64,000 nucleotides of DNA from NCBI GenBank assembly GCA_944412495.1, contig CALYBL010000017.1, forward strand, positions 23,441-87,440, in the 5' to 3' direction. Source of the DNA: an uncultured Clostridia bacterium (lineage in GTDB: Bacteria; Bacillota; Clostridia; Oscillospirales; Acutalibacteraceae). Position numbers and translations under genes: made by a program. Every line of letters begins with the position of its first letter. Position 1 is the first letter of the stretch. This document shows, piece by piece, positions 9,156-19,000 of the stretch. The notes below the pieces were generated by a model. That model was given only the letters and a program-made list of their open reading frames with translations, searched no databases and had not been told where the DNA came from.

Positions 9156-10235
9156 ATGCCCTTTGAAATTGCACATGAATTGGCCGATGTAGTACAGATA
9201 AAAGTCGTAGGAATCGGCGGCGGCGGCGGGAATGCCGTAAACAGGATGGTAAACGCCAATGTACAGGGAGTGGAGTTTGTTTCGATAAACACTGACAGGC
9301 AGGCACTATACCTGTCTCAGGCTACACATAAAATACAGATAGGCGAGAAGATAACCAAGGGTCAGGGCGCAGGCGCACAGCCGGAAATGGGTCAGCGCGC
9401 AGCAGAGGAATCCAGGGACGAGATAGCGGCGGCGCTCAAGGGCACTGATATGGTGTTCATCACTGCCGGCATGGGCGGCGGCACCGGTACCGGCGCGGCA
9501 CCTGTTGTTGCAGAGATAGCAAAGGAAATGGGCATACTCACCGTTGGTATAGTTACAAAGCCCTTCGCGTTTGAAGGCAAGCGCCGCATGAATCAGGCGG
9601 AAAAGGGAATAGAGGCTCTCGGCGAGCATGTCGACAGCCTTGTTGTAATTCCCAATGAGCGCTTAAAGTTTGTGTCAGAGCAAAAGATAACTCTCGCAAA
9701 CGCATTTGAGGTTGCCGACGATGTGTTAAGGCAGGGCGTGCAGAGTATATCCGAGCTTATAAAGGTGCCGGCGATGGTAAACCTCGACTTTGCCGACGTA
9801 ACGGCTGTTATGAAGGACGCCGGCTATGCTCATATGGGCGTCGGCGTCGCCAATGGCAGGGATAAGGCGGAGGTTGCCGCACAGGCTGCGATAAGCAGTC
9901 CGCTTATTGAGACGAGCATGAACGGCGCCAAGGGCGTTATAATAAACATAACCGGCTCTCCGGATATAGGACTGGAGGAGGTAGAGGAAGCCTCCAACAT
10001 CATCGCGCAGGCGGCTCATGCCGACGCCAATATTATATGGGGTGCGGCACTTGACGACTCACTCAGTGACGAGATACGCGTCACTGTTATAGCCACCGGC
10101 GCTTCCGGCATAAAGAAGGGCGAAAGCAGCAACAATGTCATACCCGGCTACGAGGCTGACGGTCAGCAGTCGGGCGAAAACTCCGATGATGACGACTACA
10201 TAGATATAATGACAATATTCAACAAAAATAAGTAA
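9156..10235 (+). CDS. ftsZ: Cell division GTPase FtsZ
   Basis: Tubulin-like GTPase that polymerises into the Z ring and recruits the divisome. The 359 residues include [13 protein letters not shown] near the N-terminus, the tubulin signature GGGTGTG at 107-113, and NLDFADV in the T7 loop. The C-terminus is an acidic linker followed by [10 protein letters not shown], in the place of the conserved tail that binds FtsA or other partners. ATG 9156 follows aaggagag with good spacing. No ftsA lies upstream, as in many clostridia. Confidence 0.97.
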   Translation: MPFEIAHELADVVQIKVVGIGGGGGNAVNRMVNANVQGVEFVSINTDRQALYLSQATHKIQIGEKITKGQGAGAQPEMGQRAAEESRDEIAAALKGTDMVFITAGMGGGTGTGAAPVVAEIAKEMGILTVGIVTKPFAFEGKRRMNQAEKGIEALGEHVDSLVVIPNERLKFVSEQKITLANAFEVADDVLRQGVQSISELIKVPAMVNLDFADVTAVMKDAGYAHMGVGVANGRDKAEVAAQAAISSPLIETSMNGAKGVIINITGSPDIGLEEVEEASNIIAQAAHADANIIWGAALDDSLSDEIRVTVIATGASGIKKGESSNNVIPGYEADGQQSGENSDDDDYIDIMTIFNKNK

Positions 10236-10253
10236 TTGCATATTTTCCCACAC

Positions 10254-10283
10254 AAAATGCTCGCCGTTTAAGCGGGCATTTTT
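10254..10283 (+). terminator. Intrinsic terminator after ftsZ
   Basis: aaaatgctcgc (10254-10264) pairs with gcgggcatttt (10272-10282) through 11 bp with one G-T wobble, a 7-nt loop and a T-run. It separates the dcw genes from prmA. Confidence 0.8.
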
Positions 10284-10398
10284 GCGTAGATTGAAAGCGG
10301 CGCGCAAACGCCGTATTGGCAGCCTGCAATCCGGACGAGGTATGAGTAAGCCTTAAGGGGATGCGCCGGCTATAATAACAGCTTTAAGGATGAATAAA

Positions 10399-11316
10399 AT
10401 GGATTTTAAGGAAATCAGGGTTTTGACAGATACCAACACTCTTGAAACTGCAGAGGCGATATGCCAGATGGTGTCGGACAGCGGCATATATACCGAGGAC
10501 TACTCAGATGTGGAGGAAATGAGCAAAATAATCGCGCATTCCGACCTCATTGAGAAAGACCTGCTCGAGCGCGACATGACATCGGCAGTGATACACATGT
10601 ATTTGAGTATGGCGGCGGATGTAAGCGAAAAGCTTGGCGCTCTGAACTCTCTGCTGTCGGCAGCGGGGATAAAATACAGCATAAGCACATCGGAGGTGCA
10701 TGACAGCGACTGGGCCGACAACTGGAAGAAATATTTCAAGCCGTTTGATGTAGGAAAGCGGCTCGCAGTCTGTCCGACCTGGGAGGAATATAACGCGCCG
10801 AAAAACCGCAGGGTGCTTAAAATAGACCCAGGCGCGGCCTTTGGCTCCGGCACGCATGAGACGACGCGTCTCTGCCTGGAGGCGCTGGACGAATATGTGA
10901 AGGACGGCGACACGGTACTGGACATAGGCTGCGGAAGCGGAATACTGTCGATAGCGGCTTTGCTTCTCGGCGCTGACAGAGCATGCGGAGTTGATATAGA
11001 CGCCGCGGCCGTAAAGACCGCGAGAGAAAACGGGGAGATAAACGGGTTTTGCTCGCCGAGGCTCACATATCTTCAGGGCGACCTTGCCGGCGCTGCCGGC
11101 GGCAGCTTCGATATAATAACCGCAAACATCGTAGCGGATGTCATAATAAGGCTGCTGCCGCAGCTTCGCGGATATATGGCAGACGGAGCAATAGCGCTGC
11201 TTTCCGGAATAATATCTGAGCGCAGCGGTGAGGTCGAGCGGCACATTGCGGAAAACGGCTTTCATGTTGTGAGAAAGTCTGACAGCAACGGCTGGGCATG
11301 CATAGTAATAAGCTAA
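10399..11316 (+). CDS. prmA: Ribosomal protein L11 methyltransferase PrmA
   Basis: Cytoplasmic S-adenosylmethionine-dependent methyltransferase that trimethylates ribosomal protein L11. About 305 residues: an N-terminal substrate-recognition domain, then the Rossmann fold with GSGTHETTRLCLEAL just before motif I (D175-I-G-C-G-S-G), and ANIVADV as the catalytic motif. Two ATGs are in frame, 10390 and 10399; aagga ends at 10390, so 10399 has proper spacing. It is followed by prfB after a 115-bp gap, placing two translation genes together. Confidence 0.9.
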   Translation: MDFKEIRVLTDTNTLETAEAICQMVSDSGIYTEDYSDVEEMSKIIAHSDLIEKDLLERDMTSAVIHMYLSMAADVSEKLGALNSLLSAAGIKYSISTSEVHDSDWADNWKKYFKPFDVGKRLAVCPTWEEYNAPKNRRVLKIDPGAAFGSGTHETTRLCLEALDEYVKDGDTVLDIGCGSGILSIAALLLGADRACGVDIDAAAVKTARENGEINGFCSPRLTYLQGDLAGAAGGSFDIITANIVADVIIRLLPQLRGYMADGAIALLSGIISERSGEVERHIAENGFHVVRKSDSNGWACIVIS

Positions 11317-11431
11317 GAATGGGCATAAGTGCTGCCGGACGTCAGGCAGGTAATTCAGTATATTATACAGCGGCATAATTGCCGCAGATACAGCTTAAAA
11401 TATATATTATTAAGATTTGAGAGGTAGCTTT

Positions 11432-12550
11432 ATGATAGAATATGAGCAGCAGCGGCAAAGGCTTATGGAGTATAGACAGCAGCTTGATGAGCTGGAGGAC
11501 GCGCTTGATTTGGAGAATGTCCGCAGCCGTGCAGGGGAGCTTGAGCAAAAGACCATGCAGCCGGGCTTTTGGGACGACGCGGAGGAGTCGCAGAAGACCG
11601 TAAAGGAAATAAGCCGGCTTAAGGGGACATATGAGGACTTCGACGGCCTTAAGGCGCGCTTTAATGACACAAAAGACTTAATAGACATGGCGGATGAAGA
11701 GGAAGACCTTTCTCTGCTTGGAGAGATAACAACGAATATAGACGGCATAATAAAGGATATAGAGCAGCAGAGTCTCGCGGCGCTGCTCACCGGCGAATAT
11801 GATGCGAACAACGCCATAGTCACGCTTCACGGCGGCGCCGGCGGCACGGAGGCGCAGGACTGGGCGCAGATGCTGATGAGAATGTATATGCGCTGGGGCG
11901 AGCGTCACGGCTTTAAGGTCAAGCTGCTCGACTGCCTCGACGGTGAGGAGGCGGGCATAAAAAGCGCAACAATACTTATCGAGGGCGAAAACGCCTACGG
12001 TTATCTCAAGAGTGAGACGGGAGTGCACAGGCTGGTGCGGACATCTCCGTTTGACGCCTCTGGGCGTCGGCATACCTCCTTTGCCGCCGTCGAGGTTATG
12101 CCCGAGATATCTGACGACATCGAAATAGATATAAGAGACGAGGATCTGCGCATAGACACATACCGCTCGGGCGGTGCCGGCGGCCAGCACGTAAACAAGA
12201 CGGATTCAGCGGTGCGGATAACGCATCTGCCGACTGGCATAGTTGTGGCCTGCCAGAACGAGCGCAGCCAGCGTCAAAACCGCGAGGTAGCCATGAAGAT
12301 GCTCAAGTCCAAGCTTATACAGATAAAGGAAAGGGAGCATCTTGAAAAGCTGAGCGACATAAAGGGCGAGCAGAAGGAGATTGCATGGGGCTCGCAGATA
12401 CGCTCATATGTGTTTATGCCCTATACGCTTGTCAAGGACAACCGCACGAATTTTGAGACGGGAAACGTAGGAGCTGTCATGGACGGCGATTTGGACGGCT
12501 TTATAAATGCTTATCTCAAGCAGACAAGCAGGGAAGAGAGAAACAGATAA
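11432..12550 (+). CDS. prfB: Peptide chain release factor 2 (no programmed frameshift)
   Basis: Recognises UGA and UAA stop codons and triggers peptide release. The 372-residue product has the RF2 tripeptide S-P-F at 205-207 and the catalytic G-G-Q at 250-252. The reading frame is continuous from ATG 11432, seven bases after gagagg, through the N-terminal helices; there is no in-frame UGA near codon 25, so the autoregulatory +1 frameshift found in many prfB genes is absent here. Its stop overlaps the start of the next gene (TAATG at 12548-12552), so the two are likely co-translated. Confidence 0.95.
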   Translation: MIEYEQQRQRLMEYRQQLDELEDALDLENVRSRAGELEQKTMQPGFWDDAEESQKTVKEISRLKGTYEDFDGLKARFNDTKDLIDMADEEEDLSLLGEITTNIDGIIKDIEQQSLAALLTGEYDANNAIVTLHGGAGGTEAQDWAQMLMRMYMRWGERHGFKVKLLDCLDGEEAGIKSATILIEGENAYGYLKSETGVHRLVRTSPFDASGRRHTSFAAVEVMPEISDDIEIDIRDEDLRIDTYRSGGAGGQHVNKTDSAVRITHLPTGIVVACQNERSQRQNREVAMKMLKSKLIQIKEREHLEKLSDIKGEQKEIAWGSQIRSYVFMPYTLVKDNRTNFETGNVGAVMDGDLDGFINAYLKQTSREERNR

Positions 12551-13581
12551 TGAAAGTCAGCGCTAAAATACTTGAATTTGCCATGGCCGCACTAATGGTT
12601 TTTCCCTTTGCCGGATGCGGCGGCGAAAGCGGAATACTGCCGCCGTCCTCTTCTTCGGCTGAGAAGACAAAGGTCAAAGCTGCGGCACTCTCCGGCTTTT
12701 ACGGCATAGGCATGGCAAGGCTTATGGAGCAGTCTGACAGCGGGACGGCGGCAAACGATTACAGCTTTACCATATCCGACTCGGCAGATGACATTGCCAG
12801 CGGCCTTGTAAGCGGAAAATACGACATAGCGGCTATTCCTACACACACTGCTGCCGAAATTTACAACAGCACACAAGGCGGTATAAAAATACTTGCGCTC
12901 AATACAAGAGGCGCGCTTTCCATCGTTGACGGTTCCGGCTCGGTAGAGAGTATAGCCGATTTGAGAGGAAAGACGGTGTATATCGCTGCAAATGACGCTA
13001 TGCCCGAGTATGTGCTCGACTATATTTTGTCCGAGAATGGGATAGACCCTGAAAGCGGTATTGAGAAGAAATATATTTCAGGTCAGGACGAGCTTGATGC
13101 GTATATTTCCGGCGATACTGCACAAACAGTCTTGCTGGCCGAGGCGGATATCGCCGCTATGATTGGCAGCCGTGAAGGCTTTAAAACGGTGATATCGCTG
13201 TCTGAGGAATGGGAAAAAATTACCGGACAAAATGATGACGGCAGCATACTTGCCATGGGCTGTGTCATTGTGCGGAGCGAATTTTCAGAGGAAAACGGTG
13301 CCGCTGTTGATGCGTTTTTGGAGGAGTACAGAGAATCGATAGATTATGTCTCTGAGAATTTGAGCGAAGCGGTGCGTCTGTGTGAGGAATACGGAATAAT
13401 AACAGGCTCCGGCACAGCTTCTGCCGTGTCTGAGGAGGCTGTATCTGACTGTAATGCTTTCTTCGTGTCAGGTGAGGAGATGAGAGATTATGCCGACAGC
13501 TTTCTTAAGGTGCTCTACTCATACGAACCTGCTTTAGTCGGCGGAAAGCTCCCTGATGACTGTATTTATTATATTGAATAA
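12550..13581 (+). CDS. Substrate-binding lipoprotein of the NMT1/TauA type
   Basis: A 343-residue lipoprotein: signal peptide with a lipobox FAGC whose cysteine is residue 23, then a low-complexity linker and a periplasmic-binding-protein-like fold. Segments such as IADLRGKTVYIA and the hinge strand order match the ABC nitrate/sulfonate/thiamine-precursor binding proteins (NMT1 or TauA-like). No permease or ATPase gene is next to it in the window, so the ligand cannot be named. It starts one base before the end of prfB, an unexpected partner for a release factor. Confidence 0.75.
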   Translation: MKVSAKILEFAMAALMVFPFAGCGGESGILPPSSSSAEKTKVKAAALSGFYGIGMARLMEQSDSGTAANDYSFTISDSADDIASGLVSGKYDIAAIPTHTAAEIYNSTQGGIKILALNTRGALSIVDGSGSVESIADLRGKTVYIAANDAMPEYVLDYILSENGIDPESGIEKKYISGQDELDAYISGDTAQTVLLAEADIAAMIGSREGFKTVISLSEEWEKITGQNDDGSILAMGCVIVRSEFSEENGAAVDAFLEEYRESIDYVSENLSEAVRLCEEYGIITGSGTASAVSEEAVSDCNAFFVSGEEMRDYADSFLKVLYSYEPALVGGKLPDDCIYYIE

Positions 13582-13976
13582 AAATAGTATAGCTGCAAAA
13601 AGCGCCCGGCACGGCAGCCGTGGAGCATAAAAAGGCATTGCCAAAATACCGATCTGTACCAAATGAACGGAAAATAAGAAAACTCTATGCAAGTGGTTAA
13701 GCTGTTTCACATAGAGTTTTTTGCTTGTTTCAAATTTTCTGTATCCGCGGTATATGTGGCCGTTACTGAATGCGGCAGTAAACCTGGGGTTGCCTCTCAG
13801 CAAGTATTTTTAACGGCGGCCTCCTGTCAAAAATTCAAAATATATAAGATGTTTGCATTGCTTGCTGGTTAGAAAAAATTTGAAAATCTGCGAACATCCG
13901 TATATAATATAAAAATAAAAAACATATACAAATGATGAATTTGACAGGGGTATTACCTTTAAAAGGCGGTGGCAGA
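13582..13976 (+). other. Intergenic end of the core block
   Basis: Nearly 400 bp without a gene. It contains a terminator hairpin (separate entry, 13679-13723) and then an AT-rich stretch at 13880-13940 that could hold the promoter of the following regulator. It marks the change from core to accessory genes. Confidence 0.55.
13679..13723 (+). terminator. Intrinsic terminator after the lipoprotein gene
   Basis: aaaactctatg (13679-13689) pairs perfectly with catagagtttt (13710-13720), with a 20-nt loop and a T-run of six. Confidence 0.75.
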
Positions 13977-15176
13977 ATGAAAAGCTATCTATCGATCCGG
14001 GAGGCGGCGGAAAAATGGGGTGTGTCCGGGCGGAGAATCAATCAATACTGTTCCGAGGGGCGTATTCCCGGCGCACAGAGGTTTGGAAAGTCATGGGCGA
14101 TTCCTGCGGATGCAGAAAAGCCTGAGGATCCACGCAGGACGCGTCAGCAGACGAAATCCACTCCGGCAGAGGCGGCTTCCGGCAGTCTGCTGGATCACGC
14201 CGACCTAATGCCACTGATGAATGCGTCCTTCGCTCCGGGTCACTGCCGGGAGACCATGGAAGCGATGGCTGTTGGCCCTCAGCGGGACATTGCCAAGGCA
14301 GAGTATTACTATTTCAGCGGCCGGCCGGAGGCGGCAGCAGATACGGCGGAGTCTTACCTCACCAGTTCCGACATGGGAGCGCGGCTCTCCGCCTGCCTGC
14401 TTTATGCTTATTCCAATCTCTCCATTGGAGAGATACCGCGGGCCAGATTTGCGCTGGGTGAGTTAAACGCCTCCCTTGCCGCCGCAGGAGAGCAATCGCC
14501 CCAGCTTCGGGCGGCGTCGGCTTTTATCGCATCGACGGGGGCGGTGCTGCTCCATCTGCCGCTGCCGGAGGTCGAGAGCTTTCTGCCGCTGCTGCCGCCA
14601 GGTCTTCGGGCATTCGCCCTGTATGTGCAGGCACACTACCTCTATCTGAAAGAAGAGTACGCGCGCAGCGCGGGAATAGTGGAGGCCACCCTTGCCATGG
14701 GTGCGGCGCGTTACCCAATTCCTGCCATTTACCTAAACCTGGTAGCAGTAATGGACTACATGAGCCTGAAGCAGCCCGACCGGGCCGAAGCCCATCTTCT
14801 GACGGCGTGGGAAATTGCCCGGCCGGATGACCTCATCGAAGGCTTTGGAGAGCATCATGGCCTGCTGGGAGCGATGCTGGAGGCGGTCATTAAGCCCAAT
14901 TGGCCGAAAGATTTCAAGCGCATAATAGACATAACCTATCGCTTCTCTTCCGGGTGGCGTAGAGTTCATAACCCAATTACAGGGCACGATGTGGCGGATG
15001 ATCTGACCACCACTGAATTTGCCATGGCGATGCTGGCGGCCAGAGGCTGGACCAACCAGGAAATTGCGGAGCACCTGCATATTTCGGTGAATACGGTCAA
15101 AAGCCATATCTCAGAAGCGATGAGAAAATTGAATGTGGAAACAAGAAAAGAGCTGAAGCAGTATATGCTGCCATAG
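13977..15176 (+). CDS. LuxR-type transcription regulator with an excisionase-like N-terminal domain
   Basis: A 399-residue soluble protein with two DNA-binding regions. Residues 1-50 (YLSIREAAEKWGVSGRRIN, then RFGKSWAIP) have the look of the MerR/excisionase-type helix-turn-helix used by small Xis proteins. The middle 250 residues are helical and TPR-like. The last 65 residues are a LuxR/GerE helix-turn-helix (WTNQEIAEHLHIS, then NTVKSHI). I prefer ATG 13977 over the in-frame 13932 because aaaagg precedes it. It lies just upstream of a small protein and a giant adhesin, so it probably controls them. Its base composition is GC-rich and differs from the ICE downstream. Confidence 0.75.
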   Translation: MKSYLSIREAAEKWGVSGRRINQYCSEGRIPGAQRFGKSWAIPADAEKPEDPRRTRQQTKSTPAEAASGSLLDHADLMPLMNASFAPGHCRETMEAMAVGPQRDIAKAEYYYFSGRPEAAADTAESYLTSSDMGARLSACLLYAYSNLSIGEIPRARFALGELNASLAAAGEQSPQLRAASAFIASTGAVLLHLPLPEVESFLPLLPPGLRAFALYVQAHYLYLKEEYARSAGIVEATLAMGAARYPIPAIYLNLVAVMDYMSLKQPDRAEAHLLTAWEIARPDDLIEGFGEHHGLLGAMLEAVIKPNWPKDFKRIIDITYRFSSGWRRVHNPITGHDVADDLTTTEFAMAMLAARGWTNQEIAEHLHISVNTVKSHISEAMRKLNVETRKELKQYMLP

Positions 15177-15210
15177 GGGTAATGCCCGCGGGAGGCCGCG
15201 GGCATTACCC
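15177..15210 (+). repeat. Perfect 15-bp stem with GAGG loop directly after the regulator gene
   Basis: gggtaatgcccgcgg (15177-15191) and ccgcgggcattaccc (15196-15210) are exact complements around a 4-nt loop. It begins immediately after the TAG stop. There is no T-run, and gggtaa occurs again nearby (15218-15223 and 15228-15233), so it could be an operator for the regulator, a pause hairpin or an mRNA end. Confidence 0.55.
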
Positions 15211-15221
15211 ATTTCAGGGGT

Positions 15222-15252
15222 AAAAACGGGTAATAGGAATGCCGTTTTTCTT
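15222..15252 (+). terminator. Terminator hairpin after the LuxR-type regulator
   Basis: aaaaacgg (15222-15229) pairs with ccgttttt (15242-15249) around a 12-nt loop; the right arm continues into pyrimidines (ctttc). Confidence 0.5.
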
Positions 15253-15256
15253 TCGG

Positions 15257-15303
15257 TATAATAAGGATGTAACAGCATAGCCGCGCAAGAATGCGGCTGC
15301 TGT
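15257..15303 (+). promoter_or_regulatory. Candidate -10 box and leader hairpin
   Basis: TATAAT at 15257-15262 has no clear -35 box 17 bp upstream, so it would need an activator, for example the adjacent LuxR-type protein. About ten bases later a stem forms from acagca/tgctgt and gccgc/gcggc (15272-15303, 2-nt bulge, 8-nt loop). The arrangement suggests a transcript start feeding the small protein and surface protein operon. Confidence 0.4.
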
Positions 15304-15330
15304 CTTTACCGAAGGAGAGCGGGGCAATAG

Positions 15331-15558
15331 ATGAATTTTTATAAAAACGGCTCTGACAAAGGGAAGTTATTACTCATAATCAGACAAACAGGCAGAATAA
15401 GTCTGCCCTTTTCCCCTGCGCACAATTTCATAACGTCATTTCAGAGGACGCGCTGCGCCTACGGTTTGTCCGTGGCCGTGACGCGCCCTTTTTCTATTGC
15501 AAAAGTTTCGCTTTTGCGGGAAAGGGGGTATTCCCTCAAGCCTACATGTAGTTGGTAA
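15331..15558 (+). CDS. Possible 75-residue protein or untranslated leader
   Basis: An open frame starting at ATG 15331, 13 bases after gaaggag (15311-15317), rather far for a binding site. The product is basic and shows no domain I recognise. The same DNA contains small dyads (gcaaaag/cttttgc at 15499-15517; ggcgg/ccgcc near 15570-15590), so it may equally be a structured 5' leader of the following operon. Low confidence as a gene. Confidence 0.25.
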   Translation: MNFYKNGSDKGKLLLIIRQTGRISLPFSPAHNFITSFQRTRCAYGLSVAVTRPFSIAKVSLLRERGYSLKPTCSW

Positions 15559-15681
15559 AAAGCAAAGGGGCGGCAAAACAGCACCGCCTCCCTCACCGAC
15601 GTTTTGATGCTGGCCGTCCTCGCCGTTTGATTGGCGTGAGGAGTGTTCTGTTCATGCCGCGGACGAAAAGGGGGATAGGGA

Positions 15682-16017
15682 ATGGAAAAGACCAAACAAT
15701 ATAAGATTGAGGGTGCTATTCTGGATATTCCCATGCATTGGGATGAGCACTCCCAAAAATATCTGGAGGATTACAGCCTCCTCATCGAAAACCCGGCATA
15801 CACTCCGGAGGGGCGCCCCATCCTGTTGACCATTGAGGATGCCTGCCGATACAGCGAGCCGGCAGACGACGACCCATCAAGTATTGATTGCGGCTCCTGC
15901 CGCTACTACCGTCAGATTTCCGGCACACTGCTGGGGGTATGTCACAACGGAAAAATGCGCTCCGGCCCAGAGCCGGCGCAGTCTGAAACCAGCGTAAAGA
16001 AGGAGGAAACAACATGA
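15682..16017 (+). CDS. Small acidic protein with a Cys cluster, cotranscribed with the adhesin
   Basis: 111 residues, no signal peptide, predicted cytoplasmic. Near the C-terminus it has C-G-S-C-R-Y-Y and a third cysteine in GVCHNGK, so a metal site or redox function is possible. ATG 15682 follows aaaggggg at proper spacing. Its last codons overlap the start of the next gene by 4 bp (ATGA), so the two are translationally coupled. I do not recognise the family; the coupling suggests a role in expression or export of the surface protein. Confidence 0.6.
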   Translation: MEKTKQYKIEGAILDIPMHWDEHSQKYLEDYSLLIENPAYTPEGRPILLTIEDACRYSEPADDDPSSIDCGSCRYYRQISGTLLGVCHNGKMRSGPEPAQSETSVKKEETT

Positions 16018-19000
16018 GAAAGAGAAGACGATTATTAAGCCTGCTGCTTTGCTGCGCGCTGTTCTTTTCCCTCTGCCCGCAAATGGCAATATTTGCTGAG
16101 GGGACGGACAGCAAGGCCATTCAGCTTGGCACTGGCAGCATCAGCGGCTATGACAGCACAGCCGGGTATGATTATATCTACTTTGGCAACTGGACGGCTC
16201 CGGACGAATATACGACTTCCGGCCCCATCAAATGGCGTGTGCTGGATGATACGGCCAACAACGGGAGCGACGGGCTGTTCCTGCTCTCCGAAGATCTGTT
16301 AGGAACAACAAGTTTTGACAGCGATAGGATCAGCAGTGCATGGCAGGACAGTGATGCAAAAGTCTGGTGCGGGAATTTTTACAACAACAGCTTCAGCACG
16401 GCGGAGCAGGCCGCCGTTTTGGCGACCACGAAAAGCGATGATGCGCATACCAGCAGCAGCACTCCAACGGAGCATTTCGTCGCCTCTGAAAATATCCTGA
16501 ACGGCGATAAGGTGTTTTTCCTGTCGGCGTGGGAAGTGGAAAACAGCGTATACGGTTTTATAGATAACGATGCGCGGATATCCACGGATCACTGGTGGCT
16601 TCGCTCGCCTAGCGAACAAGTCGGTGATTGGAACGGTGCTGGTTCCGTCATATTTAATGGTACCGTGGTAGCCGATAATTTAAATACGCAGTCGGGAGCC
16701 CGCCCTGCTTTTAATTTAGATACAAACTCTGTTCTCTTCACATCTGCCGCCCAAGGCGGCAAGTCTGCAAGCGGTATGGACACGGGCTTAGCAGCGGTGA
16801 GCGATTATGACGGAAGCGAGTGGAAGCTGACGCTTTTGGACAGCAGCCGCAGCTTTGATGTAGCAGAGACGAGCTCCAGCGGAAATCCCGGAGGCACCAT
16901 TGCGCTCAACTATACGGGGGCAGAGACGGGAGCAAATGAATATATATCGGCTATTATCGCAGACAAAACCAATGGAGCGCCGCTGTATTACGGGCGGGTT
17001 GCACAGCCGAGCAGTGAGAACGGCAGCTTGGAAATTACCATCCCAGCCGGGCTTGCGGAGGGCAGCTATACCCTGAACGTATTCAGCGAGCAGTACAACG
17101 GCGATTATAAAACCGACTATGCAAGTGCGTTCCAATCGGTTGATCTCACCGTCACCACAACCAGCACGGGAGACCCCGGCTCCGAGGAGTCCGAATCCGG
17201 CATTTACGTCGGCGGCGTGGAGCTGACGGGCAGTACAGACGACCCCGCCTACGCATTGACTGATGAGGACGGCACAGTGACAACCGCGGGCGCAAACGAG
17301 AATAACTACAACATCAAATGGGACGGCGAAACCCTGACGCTCGACAACGCGGTATTAAACAGCGGAATTTTCAGAAACTTCCTTGAAGAAGGCGACGATC
17401 TGACGGTAAATGTTGTGGGCGAAAATACGATAAATATAACCGACACATACGGAATATCACTGGGAGCAAACGCGCTTTATCTTCAGGGGAGCGGAACACT
17501 GAACATTATCGAAGAAGGAAGCTTGCGGCAGCAGGGGATCTGGGCAAAGAAAATAACGATAGACGGCGTCTCTTTAAACATAAATTCCTCCGCGAGCTGC
17601 ATTTATGCCGAGGCAAATTACGGCATCGCTGTGGAAGATGGAGATGAGACCATCAACATTATAAACGGCGCTGAGCTCAATCTTGTTTCAAGTCAATCTG
17701 CACCGATCTCTGCCAAACAGGGAATACAGATCGACGGCAGTACCGTAACGGCAAGGACAAATGCCAGTTCACACCATGCCCTTTACGCATATGAAGGCGG
17801 CATCGAGATCAACAATTCTACAGTAAAAGCATATGCGGAGTCGTCCTCAAGCGCCGCTGTATGGGCGGATACGTCTATCGAGATTACCGGAGAGAGCGAC
17901 GTAACGGCAACAGGATGCTACGGCATCTACGCCCGTAGCGATGTCTCCATCACCGGCAGCAAAGTTACGGCTACGGGTACAGACGGTAACGCCTACAGCA
18001 TAGGCATATACTCCGACATGGGAAACGTCACCATAAGTAACGGTGAGGTCACGGCCACCGGCGGCGAGGCCACAGCCACGGACGGCAACCCCTACAGCCA
18101 CGGCATTGATGCCTACGGCAACGTCATCATAACCGGCGGCACGGTAACTGCCGCGGGTGTCAGAGAGGCTATTTATGCTTTTAAAAACATCACCGTTTCC
18201 CCGCAGGCCGGCAAGGCCATCGAGGTCAAGACAGGCGGTGACGAGGCCGGCGCGGCGGAAATCAGCGGTTCTCCGTTTACTGAGGAAACAGATATCACCG
18301 ACCTTGTTGCCTATGAAAAATACTTCCACAGCGAAGTCGTGGAGATCGCATCCCCAGATCCCGATCCCCCTACCAATTACGGCATCTATGTGGGCGGCGT
18401 GGGTCTGGCAGGCAGTACAGACGACCCCGCCTACGCATTGACTGATGAGGACGGCGCAGTGACAACCGCGGGCGCAAACGAGAATAACTACAACATCAAA
18501 TGGGACGGCGAAACCCTGACGCTTGATAATGCGACGGTCACACAGGGCTCGTACGAGTTTTTTAACGGCGAAGCGGCCGCCATTTACTGTGAAACCGGCC
18601 TTGTGATCGAGCTGGTCGGAGAGAACACTGTCAAAGGTCCGGACGATGACTATGAGATTGTATGCGATTACAGCTATGGTATTTGTGTCGACAGTGATCT
18701 CGCTATTTCCGGCAGCGGCGCTCTGAACGCCACGGGCGGTACAGTCATGAGCGAGCACTATTATGTTTACAGCTGCGGAATCGAAGCGGAAGGCAGCATC
18801 AATATCTCCGGCGGCAAAGTAACTGCCACAGGCGGAGCGGCCACGAGCGATAATTCTATCGCTTGGAGCAAGGGCCTCAGTTCCTCTGCCAGCAACGTTA
18901 CTGTAAGCGGCGGCACCGTCATGGCCGAAGGCGGCGAAGCCATGGGCAATGGCGCGCAAAGCTACGGCATCGACGCTGACAGCAACATAATTGTTAACGC

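Noticed and set aside
10504..11376. A 290-codon minus-strand frame across prmA.
   Set aside because: Opposite to a clear prmA and with no start context. Codon use is that of an antisense shadow.
17847..18959. A 370-codon minus-strand frame inside the surface protein gene.
   Set aside because: It is the reverse complement of regular Gly/Thr-rich repeats, lacks a binding site and resembles no protein; a by-product of repeat codon bias.
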